From: Gymnogyps californianus
Taxonomy: Eukaryota > Chordata > Aves > Accipitriformes > Cathartidae
Assembly: GCF_018139145.2 (NCBI RefSeq)
Contig: NC_059500.1
Coordinates: 39,227,437-39,291,436, forward strand
Direction: 5' to 3'
DNA length: 64,000 nucleotides
In this document: positions 28,001-35,389 of the stretch, piece after piece
How the letters are laid out: each line of letters opens with the position of its first letter
How positions within the stretch are numbered: the first letter of the stretch is position 1
Notes under the pieces: model-generated
Database searches by the model: none
Seen by the model: the letters and a program-made list of their open reading frames with translations, nothing else
Told to the model about the DNA's origin: nothing
Program-made: the position numbers and the translations under genes

Positions 28001-31000
28001 CTAATAAAACACTGGATATAAATTCATTTGACAAAATGCATACAACTTAAGATAAAAGATTTTATCAAAGGTAGCATTAGAATCAGGATACCGATTACTT
28101 TTTAGAACCAAATCCTGAGCTAGACATAAAATTTTAGTTTGCTGAAACACTGCTATTTTATAAATATCTCAAAGCCTATGTGAAAAAATCTGATGTGAAA
28201 ACCAAATTCTGATACATTAAGTGGTTACACAGGCAAACACTGATGTGCTGATGCCTGCAGGTTTAGTGTCCAATTAACAGACCACGTGACCCGGTCAAAA
28301 AGGCCTTCTGTATTAAGACACACTTCTGATCTAGCTCAATCTACTACTGCAATGTTAGAAAAATGTTTTATAATTATAATCACATAGGAAAACACGATCT
28401 TTCTCCTAACAAAGTCTGGAACAGGTAAAAAAAAAAAAAAACTTATGTTCAGAAACAACAGAAGTGTACTTTAAGAACATATAGTAGCGTTTCATTTGCC
28501 TCTATTGTTCATCAAAGTAGCTAATTACTCAGTAAACTGCTTACATAGCTGTCAAGTCTGGAACTGTTAAATTCTGTTCCTCTATGTGGTCCCACTACAG
28601 CCTTAATACAGCATATCAACTATTAACACAGATGACTGAACTGCTTCATCTTCAGCTATCTCATTCTCACATTTCATGCACAAAGATGATTTTTAAATGG
28701 TATGTACACTGCTAACAGGGAAAGAGGAAGAACAGCAGTGTATCAGAGTCCAAAGAACCTACATTGTACTGACAACGAAAAACTCAACAAAATATCTCTA
28801 TCAGAAAAAACAGGGCCTTCACTCTTCATAGTAAAAAGAGAAAGACCTCATAAATAACCGCTGCACACACAGTTTTCCAAATCTGAACTGAGGAAGCGTT
28901 GTGCTTTTGAGTTTGTGGAAACAATTTCCAACCTTCCCCTGCTCAGCCATCCCAAAACAGATAAAGGGACACACGATTAATTTCAGAACTTCTACTGTTT
29001 TGTATCTATTTGTTGGAGTAAGTTCTGCTACTTCTGAGAAAGTCATTACCAGTAGCAGTGAGAAGCACCTAAGGTTTTTACGGGAAGGAGCAAGTCAGAG
29101 AGATTCTTGCATCAGAGTAAGTATTCGTACTTCATACCTATGATCAGTGGTAGTACACCTTTTTGGGTGCATCAACCCAGTTACTTTTCAAAGGTAAGGA
29201 AAAGAAAAGAGGAAGTCCTGAAGGCGAGAAACTCCACCTTCCCCCATTTTTATGTCTCAGTGCAAAAAACTCATGAAGAAGACAGGTTCTTCTCACTAGT
29301 TCCTGAGCTCCTGGAATTGTACGCTCACAGGATTATTCTCCACAATGTACTAGTTAGATCAGCAATGACTACACTTCATTTTAAAAAATTAATTAAATTA
29401 TATACACTAAAAGAAAACAAAAACATCCATGTAGCCCACTCTTCTGTAACAAGCAGTGGCCAGAAGTTGACATCCAGGTAACAATAAAAATAGCACAAAC
29501 ATATGGAATATCTCTCTTCTAAAATTCTTTGGCGTTAAAGTATTCTTTTAGCTACAGAGATTTCCAGGGCTAGGTGTGGTTTGCCTGTTTAGCAAACTCC
29601 AGTGGACCGCTCTCTTTTGAGTAGCTCCATTCCCCCTTCAACACATGCAGATTTCTTGCATCTGGTGTCTTCTGACTACAAATTTCGCAGGTCTGCTCTC
29701 TAATACCTCTCAAGCTTTTGCCTGCTATGAACTTGGATCCCGCAATCCAAACTGATTGCCCATTAGTTCTTATACTAACAGGATCATAAACCACGATCTC
29801 TCTGTTAGACTCATCATTTTGCAGATCTCTTTCATAATGCCCCCCATCAACCTTACTTGAGAAGTTCAGCCCCACAACCTGTGACCCGTATGTAAGCTGG
29901 TCCATACCTTCAGCCATTCCCACTGATCTTCTCAGAGACTTGAAGCTCAAACGTATCTTTTTGAGGCAAAGGGTGAAGTACAGACAGTATATTCAACAAA
30001 TCATATGTAACTAATCTCTTAAACTTTAAGGCATTTGTACTGTCTCTCACACATGCTCAAATCGATGCAAAAAAATGTGCACATCAACTTCTCCCAGTAG
30101 CATCTAAGTCTTTGAGCAATTTCTCAAGAACAAGAAGCAAGACTGAAAAAATGAAACCAGCTATATACAGCACACTGTTAAATATGCAAAACAAAGCTTA
30201 AAATAAGAGAGCATTTCCATAATTACTTTCTTTTACAGTAATATCTGAAGTGACATGTGACATTAGTTTAAAGACCCTTAAGTTGAAACTATGATTTAAG
30301 ATGACAGTCCCTTTGTTTTTAACTAAGCATTTACTTGAGTTTAATGAGTTGCATATGACTTGTCAGAATTAGGGTTCCAGGTGCAAAGTGGAATAAATTG
30401 CATGGAGCAATAGTTTCAGTATTACCAAACTCCAAATCTAGTGAGAAACAAGAAACAGAATGAGAAAAAGGGAAAGAAAAGCAATGGTATTAAGGACACC
30501 ATTGCGACAAAACCCCAGAAAATAATGCTGTACAAAGCAAGAATTGCAACTGCAACTAGCCTGATTCACTAACTTCTTGGGTTTTGAACCAGAACTATAA
30601 TTTATGTAGGGTACTATCTTTAAAAATGTAGAAAATTATCCTTCCTAGCATGGGTACAGTACACTTGCCATCAATGAAGAAAGCTGATATTTAAGATGCC
30701 TGCCTGTATTTACCCTTTTAATACAGTTGAAAAAAATGTGCTGTTATACATATTAACTGTACTAAATCATGCTGGTAATGGCCTACTGTCACACACTAGC
30801 TCCTTTTAACAACTACTCCTCTACAAAAAAAAAAGAGCAAAACTCATGAATGCTTTCTAACTATTGAGGTTTGACCACTTAATGTGGAGTGCAAAGGGGT
30901 TTTTTACACTCCAATAAAAGGCTGTAAAGGCAAAATTCAAGGATACTATAAAGTAAAAGCATTGCCCTTCTTAAATTGCAAAGCTTAAGTACAAAGCTGG

Positions 31001-31467
31001 TAAACAAAAGGAGCTAAAAAACCCCAAAATGTTCTCTTCCAGAAGATGTCAGAGCAGGATGTTTCGAGTTCACTTAACCACACGTTTCTACTTGTTGCAA
31101 GAAACAATCTCAAAATGTACACTGACAAACAACCGATTTAAAAAGTTTTCTCACTGACTATTTGTAAAACAAATACACCACCATTCTTGTCACAAACGCC
31201 TCAGCTTTGCTGTCAGGCAAGGCCTCACAGCACTGCGGCACAGAGATGTGCGCACAAGGCACTGCCAGCAAGCTCCCACGGGCCAGCCGCTCCACGGGCG
31301 CGCTCTTCCCCACAGCGAACGTGCGGGTGCACCCACCGTGGGTTACCAAGCTCCCTGTAACTTCCACATCTGCTCTCCTTTTCCGCCTGCGCAAATGTGA
31401 ATTAAGCGTCTGACCATCGCTCTGGAAAGATACACGGAAGATGCTTACCTGGGACATCATCACTCAT
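914..31467 (-). CDS. ERCC6L2: ERCC6L2, SNF2-family DNA-dependent ATPase (coding exons 1-12, 3' part outside window)
   Basis: Joined CDS on the minus strand: 31449-31467, 27509-27933, 24288-24407, 22597-22790, 20201-20362, 18742-18949, 17169-17309, 15509-15622, 13882-14001, 7554-7625, 6205-6350, 914-1009. This is 1817 nt, 605 codons plus two bases. All junctions are GT-AG and phases agree throughout. Seen in the protein: Tudor-like module (about 9-64), LRDYQREG (114-121), Walker [10 protein letters not shown] (138-146, Lys145), motif Ia around 189-205, TTYE (239-242), DEAH (262-265), LTGT (289-292), FLRRTK (358-363), lobe 2 KVLLFS (516-521), LDYRRLDG (539-546), motif V (about 570-582), and QAIDR, where motif VI begins. 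The match to remembered human ERCC6L2 is close along the whole length. Known of the family: a nuclear ATPase that supports non-homologous end joining and class-switch recombination; human loss causes bone marrow failure. The C-terminal exons and the rest of motif VI lie left of position 1. Confidence 0.97.
3966..4008. repeat. Imperfect inverted repeat (hairpin potential)
   Basis: The arm agtcatagctatc (3966-3978) pairs with gatagctatatgact (3994-4008), with a 2-base bulge and a 15-base loop; it lies in intron 11. Confidence 0.7.
5539..5565. repeat. (AAAT)n microsatellite
   Basis: Tandem taaa units, interrupted near the end by an extra A; intronic. Confidence 0.9.
5804..5841. repeat. 20-bp-period direct duplication
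   Basis: ctagttcagtacaagaaa and ctagtgcagtacaagaaa lie 20 bp apart with one mismatch; intronic. Confidence 0.8.
5887..5902. repeat. (TAA)n microsatellite
   Basis: A short TAA run, followed after a small break by a second one at about 5908-5917; intronic. Confidence 0.85.
6205..6350 (-). CDS. ERCC6L2: ERCC6L2 exon 11: lobe 2 YRRLDG block
   Basis: The acceptor is ttccacccag|TTG and the donor ACAAT|gtaaga. The exon is 146 nt, phase 0 in and phase 2 out, residues 526-573 plus two bases of Met574. It contains [18 protein letters not shown] (538-546), R-I-V-R-E-F-N (554-560) and I-C-L-V-S-T (568-573), which leads into motif V. These are standard SNF2 lobe 2 elements. Confidence 0.97.
6351..7553 (-). 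other. ERCC6L2 intron 10
   Basis: A 1.2-kb intron. I see nothing distinctive beyond the splice sites; short open frames on both strands look like chance. Confidence 0.85.
7554..7625 (-). CDS. ERCC6L2: ERCC6L2 exon 10: motif IV (KVLLFSFST)
   Basis: A small 72-nt exon, phase 0 in and out, residues 502-525. The acceptor is catttacag|GTC and the donor ACAAAG|gtgagc. It reads [24 protein letters not shown], the helix and strand of motif IV. It was located by matching the expected link between SGKMK and LLDVLEQY, and the frame closes exactly on both sides. It sits between a 6.3-kb and a 1.2-kb intron. Confidence 0.95.
7626..13881 (-). other. ERCC6L2 intron 9
   Basis: A 6.3-kb intron. It contains an exon-like open segment on the sense strand (8118-8357), a locally GC-richer stretch around 12270-12560 with overlapping chance frames, and a worn CR1/L3-like piece at 13355-13735. 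The rest is AT-rich with A- and T-runs. Confidence 0.8.
13355..13735 (-). mobile_element. Degenerate CR1/L3-like fragment (antisense)
   Basis: The plus strand reads ccaggctggagagtcccagc, then 'gtggccctgctgttaac', then 'actggaactacccacaatatt', then 'gatggtttcatggaactatc...atgactccaactccctt'. This order is like the antisense of old CR1/L3-group 3' regions in birds and reptiles. Divergence is high and the limits are approximate. Confidence 0.45.
13882..14001 (-). CDS. ERCC6L2: ERCC6L2 exon 9: lobe 2 entry (SGKMK)
   Basis: The acceptor is gattttcttccag|GAA and the donor ATGAAG|gtaaac. The exon is 120 nt, phase 0 in and out, residues 462-501. It reads [15 protein letters not shown] and ends D-P-K-Y-S-G-K-M-K, the conserved S-G-K-(M/L)-x block found just before helicase motif IV in SNF2 enzymes. 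Confidence 0.96.
14002..15508 (-). other. ERCC6L2 intron 8
   Basis: A 1.5-kb intron containing a 149-codon open frame on the plus strand at 14160-14609 with a shorter frame opposite. I recognise no domain in either; see findings. Confidence 0.8.
15509..15622 (-). CDS. ERCC6L2: ERCC6L2 exon 8: helical region before lobe 2
   Basis: The acceptor is ttttttgtag|GTA and the donor CAGCAG|gttagt. The exon is 114 nt, phase 0 in and out, residues 424-461. It contains [16 protein letters not shown], corresponding to the conserved LQK(V/I)xNH segment of SNF2 proteins where the chain enters the second RecA-like lobe. It aligns without gaps to remembered human sequence. Confidence 0.96.
15623..17168 (-). 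other. ERCC6L2 intron 7
   Basis: A 1.5-kb AT-rich intron with a somewhat GC-richer patch at about 16720-17060. No feature can be supported. Confidence 0.8.
17169..17309 (-). CDS. ERCC6L2: ERCC6L2 exon 7: inter-lobe segment with cysteine cluster
   Basis: The acceptor is ctttggcag|ATG and the donor TACAAA|gtaaga. The exon is 141 nt, phase 0 in and out, residues 377-423. It begins [15 protein letters not shown], the usual SNF2 helix after the FLRRTK block, and ends with four cysteines spaced C-x-C-x8-C-C (409, 411, 420, 421) inside a basic patch (G-R-K-R-K). As I recall, the same cysteines are present in human ERCC6L2. A metal-binding or redox role is inference only. Confidence 0.96.
17310..18741 (-). 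other. ERCC6L2 intron 6
   Basis: A 1.4-kb intron with a purine-rich, G-rich patch (about 17628-17660, including a run of nine G at 17644-17652) and otherwise ordinary sequence. Confidence 0.8.
18742..18949 (-). CDS. ERCC6L2: ERCC6L2 exon 6: lobe 1 end and SNF2-specific helical insert
   Basis: The acceptor is tttttaacag|G and the donor GACAGA|gtaagt. The exon is 208 nt, phase 2 in and phase 0 out, residues 307-376. It contains [21 protein letters not shown], and F-L-R-R-T-K (358-363) followed by Q-L-P-K-K-E-D-R. The FLRRTK plus LPxK block is the SNF2-family signature at the lobe 1/insert boundary. It is nearly identical to remembered human sequence over [19 protein letters not shown]. Confidence 0.97.
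18950..20200 (-). other. ERCC6L2 intron 5
   Basis: A 1.25-kb intron with a GTT-type short repeat near 20084-20101. Nothing else was recognised. Confidence 0.8.
20201..20362 (-). CDS. ERCC6L2: ERCC6L2 exon 5: DEAH box (motif II) and motif III
   Basis: The acceptor is gatttgcag|T and the donor GGACTG|gtaaat. The exon is 162 nt, phase 2 in and out, residues 253-306 plus two bases of Trp307. It carries [11 protein letters not shown] (259-269), the Walker B/DEAH motif that coordinates magnesium and activates water for ATP hydrolysis, and [10 protein letters not shown] (288-297), motif III. No catalytic residue is missing. Confidence 0.98.
20363..22596 (-). other. ERCC6L2 intron 4
   Basis: A 2.2-kb intron. 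It carries a possible LTR terminus at about 21906-21960 and a 104-codon plus-strand open frame just upstream of it (21506-21820) that I cannot assign. Confidence 0.75.
21906..21960 (+). mobile_element. Possible avian LTR terminus
   Basis: The sequence tgtcctggtttcggctggga followed by 'cagagttttc' closely resembles the 5' end of an LTR family common in bird genomes ('tgtcctggtttcggctgggatagagttaat'). Similarity fades after about 30-40 bases. Its partner LTR and internal region were not found. It could be a solo LTR fragment or a related family. Confidence 0.4.
22597..22790 (-). CDS. ERCC6L2: ERCC6L2 exon 4: motifs Ia and Ib
   Basis: The acceptor is tttgttttcag|ACT and the donor AACAG|gtaatg. 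The exon is 194 nt, phase 0 in and phase 2 out, residues 189-252 plus two bases of Ser253. It contains [15 protein letters not shown] (191-205, motif Ia and its helix), the [10 protein letters not shown] loop, and A-L-T-T-Y-E (237-242, motif Ib). This is typical of the first RecA-like lobe of SNF2 enzymes, where these residues contact the DNA tracking strand. Confidence 0.97.
22791..24287 (-). other. ERCC6L2 intron 3
   Basis: A 1.5-kb intron with an antisense CR1 3' fragment (23279-23605). The rest is AT-rich and unremarkable. Confidence 0.85.
23279..23605 (-). mobile_element. CR1 retrotransposon 3' fragment, antisense to plus strand
   Basis: On the plus strand it opens with tcatagaataataaaatcag, the reverse complement of a CR1 3' terminus, followed by the usual antisense CR1 order: 'gggaaggggcctcaggaag...tctagtccaac', 'catttagggctttcccaa', 'ggatggaggtagtccacaac', 'gacctgttccaatact', 'agtgaaattcttcttct'. 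CR1 is a non-LTR retrotransposon whose copies are usually 5'-truncated, as here. The copy is moderately diverged and noncoding. Confidence 0.85.
24288..24407 (-). CDS. ERCC6L2: ERCC6L2 exon 3: post-Walker helix and linker
   Basis: The acceptor is ctttctcaag|GTC and the donor AAGAAG|gtacag. The exon is 120 nt, symmetric phase 0, residues 149-188. It reads [20 protein letters not shown] and ends in a Lys-rich segment before motif Ia. It matches remembered human ERCC6L2 at most positions, and the end of the exon (K-E-S-K-C-N-P-K-K) is the variable part. Being a multiple of three, it could be skipped without a frameshift, but that would remove the helix following the P-loop. Confidence 0.96.
24408..27508 (-). 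other. ERCC6L2 intron 2
   Basis: A 3.1-kb intron. A 13-base C run lies at 26358-26370. GC is a little higher at 25040-25330 and 27260-27400 without recognisable content. Confidence 0.8.
26358..26370. repeat. C13 homopolymer
   Basis: Thirteen C on the plus strand (G on the gene's sense strand) in intron 2. Such runs are prone to length variation and sequencing error. Confidence 0.9.
27509..27933 (-). CDS. ERCC6L2: ERCC6L2 exon 2: Tudor-like module, Q-like motif, Walker A
   Basis: The acceptor is ttttttatag|AT at 27934 and the donor CAG|gtattc at 27508. The exon is 425 nt, phase 1 in and phase 0 out, residues 7-148. It encodes the N-terminal Tudor-like domain (W9 to about K64, with the G-E-K-C and A-V-V-S-F strands), a linker with [14 protein letters not shown], then the start of the ATPase core: [12 protein letters not shown] and the P-loop GDDMGLGKT with Lys145. 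The family uses this loop to bind ATP phosphate. The donor gtattc is weaker than the others, so alternative splicing here is possible, but no evidence was seen. Confidence 0.97.
27934..31448 (-). other. ERCC6L2 intron 1
   Basis: A 3.5-kb intron that begins inside the CpG island. It contains an L3/CR1-like 3' end (29426-29472) and a 126-codon minus-strand open frame (29570-29950) of unknown nature, plus A-rich runs (for example 28427-28441). Confidence 0.8.
29426..29472 (-). mobile_element. Possible L3/CR1-type 3' end
   Basis: Read on the minus strand, it contains cttctggccactgcttgtta, then 'cagaagagtgggctacatgga'. This resembles the conserved 'ttctggccactg...aggatactgggctagatgga' segment at the 3' end of ancient L3/CR1-like elements. 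It is short, so a chance match is possible. Confidence 0.4.
31449..31467 (-). CDS. ERCC6L2: ERCC6L2 coding exon 1 (start codon; 19 nt of coding sequence)
   Basis: The start ATG is at 31467-31465 and encodes M-S-D-D-V-P plus the first base of an Asp codon; the donor is CCAG|gtaagc (phase 1). Joining to exon 2 gives P-D-N-W-H-V-G-E, which aligns with the conserved W-H-x-G-E at the start of the human Tudor-like module. The choice of start is supported by A at -3 and by an in-frame stop upstream at 31602-31600 with no other in-frame ATG between. The leader is shorter than the roughly 16 residues I remember before this point in human. The exon lies inside the CpG island. Confidence 0.9.
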
Positions 31468-31602
31468 TTTAACTTTGGGCCGTGCAAAGCCCAGCAGAGC
31501 CCGTGGGCGGAGGCACCCGGCGGCAGGTGGGGACCAGAAGCCAGCCGGGACGCCGCTCGGGGGGGGCCTACCACCACAGGAAGGGGGGCACGGGCCGGTC
31601 TA
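31468..31602 (-). other. ERCC6L2: Likely ERCC6L2 5'UTR (lower part)
   Basis: This GC-rich sequence lies directly upstream of the chosen ATG. It has no in-frame ATG and ends at an in-frame stop (31602-31600), so the CDS cannot be extended through it. The true 5' limit of the transcript is not determinable from sequence; an upstream noncoding exon cannot be excluded. Confidence 0.5.
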
Positions 31603-31903
31603 GCGCCCACACCCCTTCTCTGGACGCCGCACGCTCCCCCGGCCAAGTCACAGGAGGGCAGGGGCTGAGGAAACCCGGGGGGCGCCGAGCAGTCACCCGG
31701 CGGGCACCTCACAGCGTGTCAGGGAAGGAAACCGCCCCGCTCCCCGCACCACCGCCGGCCCCGATAACGGCCGGGCAGCCTCACCGCCCGCCTCCGCCAT
31801 GAGCGGCGCCCCCCTCCCGTTCCCTCCCCCCGACCCCGGCGGGGTGCAGGCAGAAACCGTGCCCGGGGACGGGGGCGAGCAGCTCCTTCGCCCTCGCGTT
31901 TAT

Positions 31904-31923
31904 CGCCCCGCCCCGCCCCGCCG
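31904..31923. promoter_or_regulatory. GC-box cluster (SP/KLF-type)
   Basis: Three overlapping CCCCGCC units lie in a row, read as GGGGCGGGG on the minus strand. This is the classic SP1/KLF recognition core, about 440 bp upstream of the ERCC6L2 start codon and inside the CpG island. Binding is inferred from motif only. Confidence 0.6.
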
Positions 31924-31988
31924 CACCGGGCGCGGTAGACTCGGCCACCGCCGGACTACGGGGGCGGACGGGGGGAGAGGGGGGCGGG

Positions 31989-32091
31989 TATCGCGAGAAG
32001 AGCGGCGCGGCGGGACTTCGTTCTTAAAGGAGCCAGCGGTAAAGTGGGAAGAGCGGGAAGCGTCGCGAGGTTTGCTGGCGGCGTCGCGAGA
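31989..32091. promoter_or_regulatory. Three TCGCGAG elements (CGCG-box/BANP-like)
   Basis: TCGCGAGA occurs at 31991-31998, TCGCGAG at 32063-32069 and TCGCGAGA at 32084-32091. The first, with flanks, is TATCGCGAGA, one base from the palindrome TCTCGCGAGA that BANP binds at CpG-island promoters. Their clustering 520-630 bp upstream of the start codon suggests a promoter or divergent-promoter function. No binding data are available here. Confidence 0.45.
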
Positions 32092-32420
32092 GGCGGGCGG
32101 GGAAGGGTCCGGGTGTGGGGACGCGGGGCCGGGGAGTGCCGTGTGCAGCGCCTGAAGGCCGCGGTCTTCCTCGTCTGGCACCCCGGCTGTCGCGGAGCTT
32201 TCTCAGGCAGCCGGTGGCTGTGCTGCTGTGGCTCGGAGGGCGCTTGGTCTGAGGGCGGCCGTGGGTGCTGGTGAGGCGAGTCCCCGGGAGAACCCAGCGC
32301 AGGGCTGGGAGTAAGTCGAGTCTGTGCTGCGGGGCCGTGTTCCGCACGCCGAATTGAGTGCGCTTTCGCACAGAAGCGCGCCGAGGTGGAGTGTGGTACG
32401 TGTGGCGGTGTTGTACAGGC

Positions 32421-35389
32421 CTGTGACTGGTGAAAAATGCGGCGTTGCCCCTGAATGTAGCCCCTGAGCGGGACATAACTACTCCAGCTGGAATGATTTG
32501 GCATCTTGACCCATGCTACCTATACTGTAACTGAGTTTCCTCCTAATGCAGCCCTTGTTTGTAGCAAGATCTGTAAAGGAAACGGGGGGAAAGGCATCTG
32601 AAGTTATTTTCTATCAAGAAATTGCACAGGTAAGGAAGCAGGGAGAACAACTGGTGCAATGGAAGGTGCAACTGGTGCCCTTGCAGAGTATGGCTTTGCA
32701 GCTGGTGTGGTAGAGAGGAGTTAGCCGCAATGCGGTGATTGGAGCATGGTAAGAACCAAATGTGAAGCAAGATGCAGCATTTGGGGAAAAGGCTTAAGTG
32801 AGAGGCCGGCTTGCTAGAACAGTTCCACCTCCACCTGTTTTCAGAACAGCTTAACTGGATGTGGCAACACTTAGCAAATTATAAACTCAGTAACAACCGT
32901 CTTATTCTTGCTGAAAAAATTCAGCCCCACCAAGAAATCTATCTAGATTGCCTCATATCTCAGTAGCAATTTAACAGAATGTTACGTGAAGGGCATGACT
33001 TCCCAGATCCTTGCTATTACTTTGGCAAAATGCTTTAATGTGCATTTAATAGCACAATACTAAGTAGTTTCACTTATGAGAGTAAGTATATATGTGTAAA
33101 TATCATGCAAGATCTATTTTTAAAGCAACTTTGATTACTTTTTTAATGCAGAAGACATCAGTTCAGGATGAATCTCTCATTGTTTCTAATTATCTTGTAA
33201 CTTCAATCATTTTACTGACATGTTAAGGAGGGATTAAGCATTGGAGAAAGAAAATGGGATCCTTTTGGCATATGGAGTAAAATTGTGTACAATAAAGATG
33301 GATAGTCACACTGGCTAGTCAAAATTCTACATCCTACAATATTTTCAGAAGCAAGGCAATAAATTTTCTAATACGTGGGTCTCTGGGATGTTTCTGCATG
33401 CAGCTGACATGCAGGCAGCTACCTGCCTGCTCTAAGAGTAATGAAGACTTATGCAACCTGGAGAAGCATTAAGTTGCTTCTTTAAGTTGTCTGCTGTTAG
33501 CCAGAATTTTGTTCTAACAGAAGTTAATGAAAGATGGATGGTGTTTGATCAGCCAATTATGTTAGACTAATGGGAAAATAGCAAGCATAAAAGCACTAAT
33601 ACAGTTGCTGCAACAATAAACTACATGAATATCGGGCACCACATATGTTGGGGGAGGCTGTTCAAAAATAAAACATAATATAGTACCAGTGAATTACATT
33701 GTTTTAAAAATATATATGTAGTCATGCACTTAACTGCGTTCATTCCAAAGGAATGTGAGAAGAACTATACCATCATAAAACAAAAGCTGAAAACAGATTT
33801 TAAAAATCTGGCAAAATAAACACAATGTAATTTTACCATGACCTCAGATACTTAATACGCCTCGGCCCTTGGAGTATCTTAGAAAAATCGGCAAGAATGT
33901 AGGCTCTGATTCTAAGGCAAGCTTTTAAACTGGATCATGTTTGAATATAAAGGTGTATCTATACCACAAGGTGTTTATTTAACGAATACTATGTTGCATT
34001 TGATTCTTAGCAAGATATTTGTGCTTAATAAGGACTCTTTCATGCAGAGTACAGCTGTTATTTTACAGTCAAATACAATATTATGACTTCACAATAGAAG
34101 GAAATAAGAAACAGATTAAACTCTTGCTTAAACACTTTAATTTTTCTAATAAACAGGCAGTAAAATTCTGCCTACACTCCAACGATCCCATTCTGCTTTT
34201 ATGTCAGTGGTAAGACCTCAGTGGCTTAGCTCGAAACAGAATTGCACCTGAAAATCCCAATGAAGTCACTAGGATGGGTCTCCAATACAGTTAGGTACAC
34301 TGTTGAAGCTCTTCCCTTCAGGGGGGAGAACAAAGGGAGGAACACACCCTTAAGAGGAACGGTTGGTTAGCTTTATGTCAACAGGTAGTTTTCCTCTTGC
34401 CATTAAAATTCCTCTCACAAATTACAAGCAGTTTCTGTATCTTTACTCCACTTTGAAAAAAAAAAAATAAAGCTAGAAAACTAGCTGGCCCACTAAGACT
34501 AGGACTTCTTTCATGCAGTACCCTTATAGGACAAGGCCCATAATGACAATGTTTTCAGAGGCCAGAGAATTCTTTAGCTCTATTGTGTATCTTTAAAAGT
34601 TTTTGGAATATAAAAGTCCTTCTTTCAGGAATCTTTCTAGCACAAGTTAGAAGTTATTTGCTAGGATGTCAAAAATGTCTCACACTGTGTTTCTTCAGGG
34701 AAAGATTTGTAAAAGGATTTCAATTTGAAAAGCTGTTGCCATTACTGAAAAGTTGAATATATCCAAACTCTGTATTAAAATTTGAACTCTGCTCATATTT
34801 GAATTAGTTTAGATTTCGTAAGAGAAGGGTTAGGCTCAGATAACAAGCAAAATGAATAGGATAATGGGGATAAGCACTTTTTAAATATGTGCTATATCCC
34901 TGAAAGCATTTCACATGTAACATTGTGGCCTTCCTGTTCACTCTTCTTTGACATAGAAAGGAGATAAATTAACTGATGTGCATCTAGAAAGAGCAGCTTA
35001 GTTACATTTACAGCATCCTCCATGTCAGTATGTCTGAAAACAAAGCAAGCTAGTGATTCTCAGATGCACTCAGCATTTGCAAGTCTAACTGAAACCCACG
35101 GAAAGTACAAGCGCCTAGAATTTTTGAAAATGTCAGTCAGTCAGTTGTTTAATTCTATAATAGAAGAAAGAAGAGGTGGTTCAATTCACTGGTATTAATT
35201 AAGCATGGCAGCATTAAAAGTGCTACAAAGAGGAACCGTCTAATGTGATATGCACTGAATTAACATTTTGGAAGGCCTTTTGTCTCTCCAGCAGTTCATT
35301 GCCACAGTATTTTACACATTACCCATTAACAGTATTCAAGAAGCTCTCAGAGTTCTTCATGGAAATGAGCCTAACTGGGTGCTCTGAAG
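32421..35389. other. Intergenic sequence upstream of ERCC6L2
   Basis: Composition falls back to AT-rich after the CpG island. A plus-strand donor-like site CACAG|gtaagg is at 32629/32630. No coding potential is recognised beyond that; the longest frames are about 75 codons and look random. Confidence 0.7.

Larger units (their letters stand above)
31240..32420. promoter_or_regulatory. CpG island spanning the ERCC6L2 5' end
   Basis: The sequence changes sharply from AT-rich to GC-rich with dense CpG between about 31240 and 32420, with the densest part about 31480-32300. It includes coding exon 1 of ERCC6L2 and the 5' end of intron 1. There is no clear TATA box. Such islands are typical promoters of housekeeping genes. 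The transcription start is not visible directly; by inference it lies somewhere in about 31500-32100 on the minus strand. Open frames on both strands here are a by-product of high GC. Confidence 0.85.

Noticed and set aside
31464..32504. Several long open frames on both strands in the CpG island (up to 182 codons)
   Set aside because: Low stop-codon density in GC-rich DNA explains them. Compositions are Pro/Arg/Ala-rich and no domain is visible.
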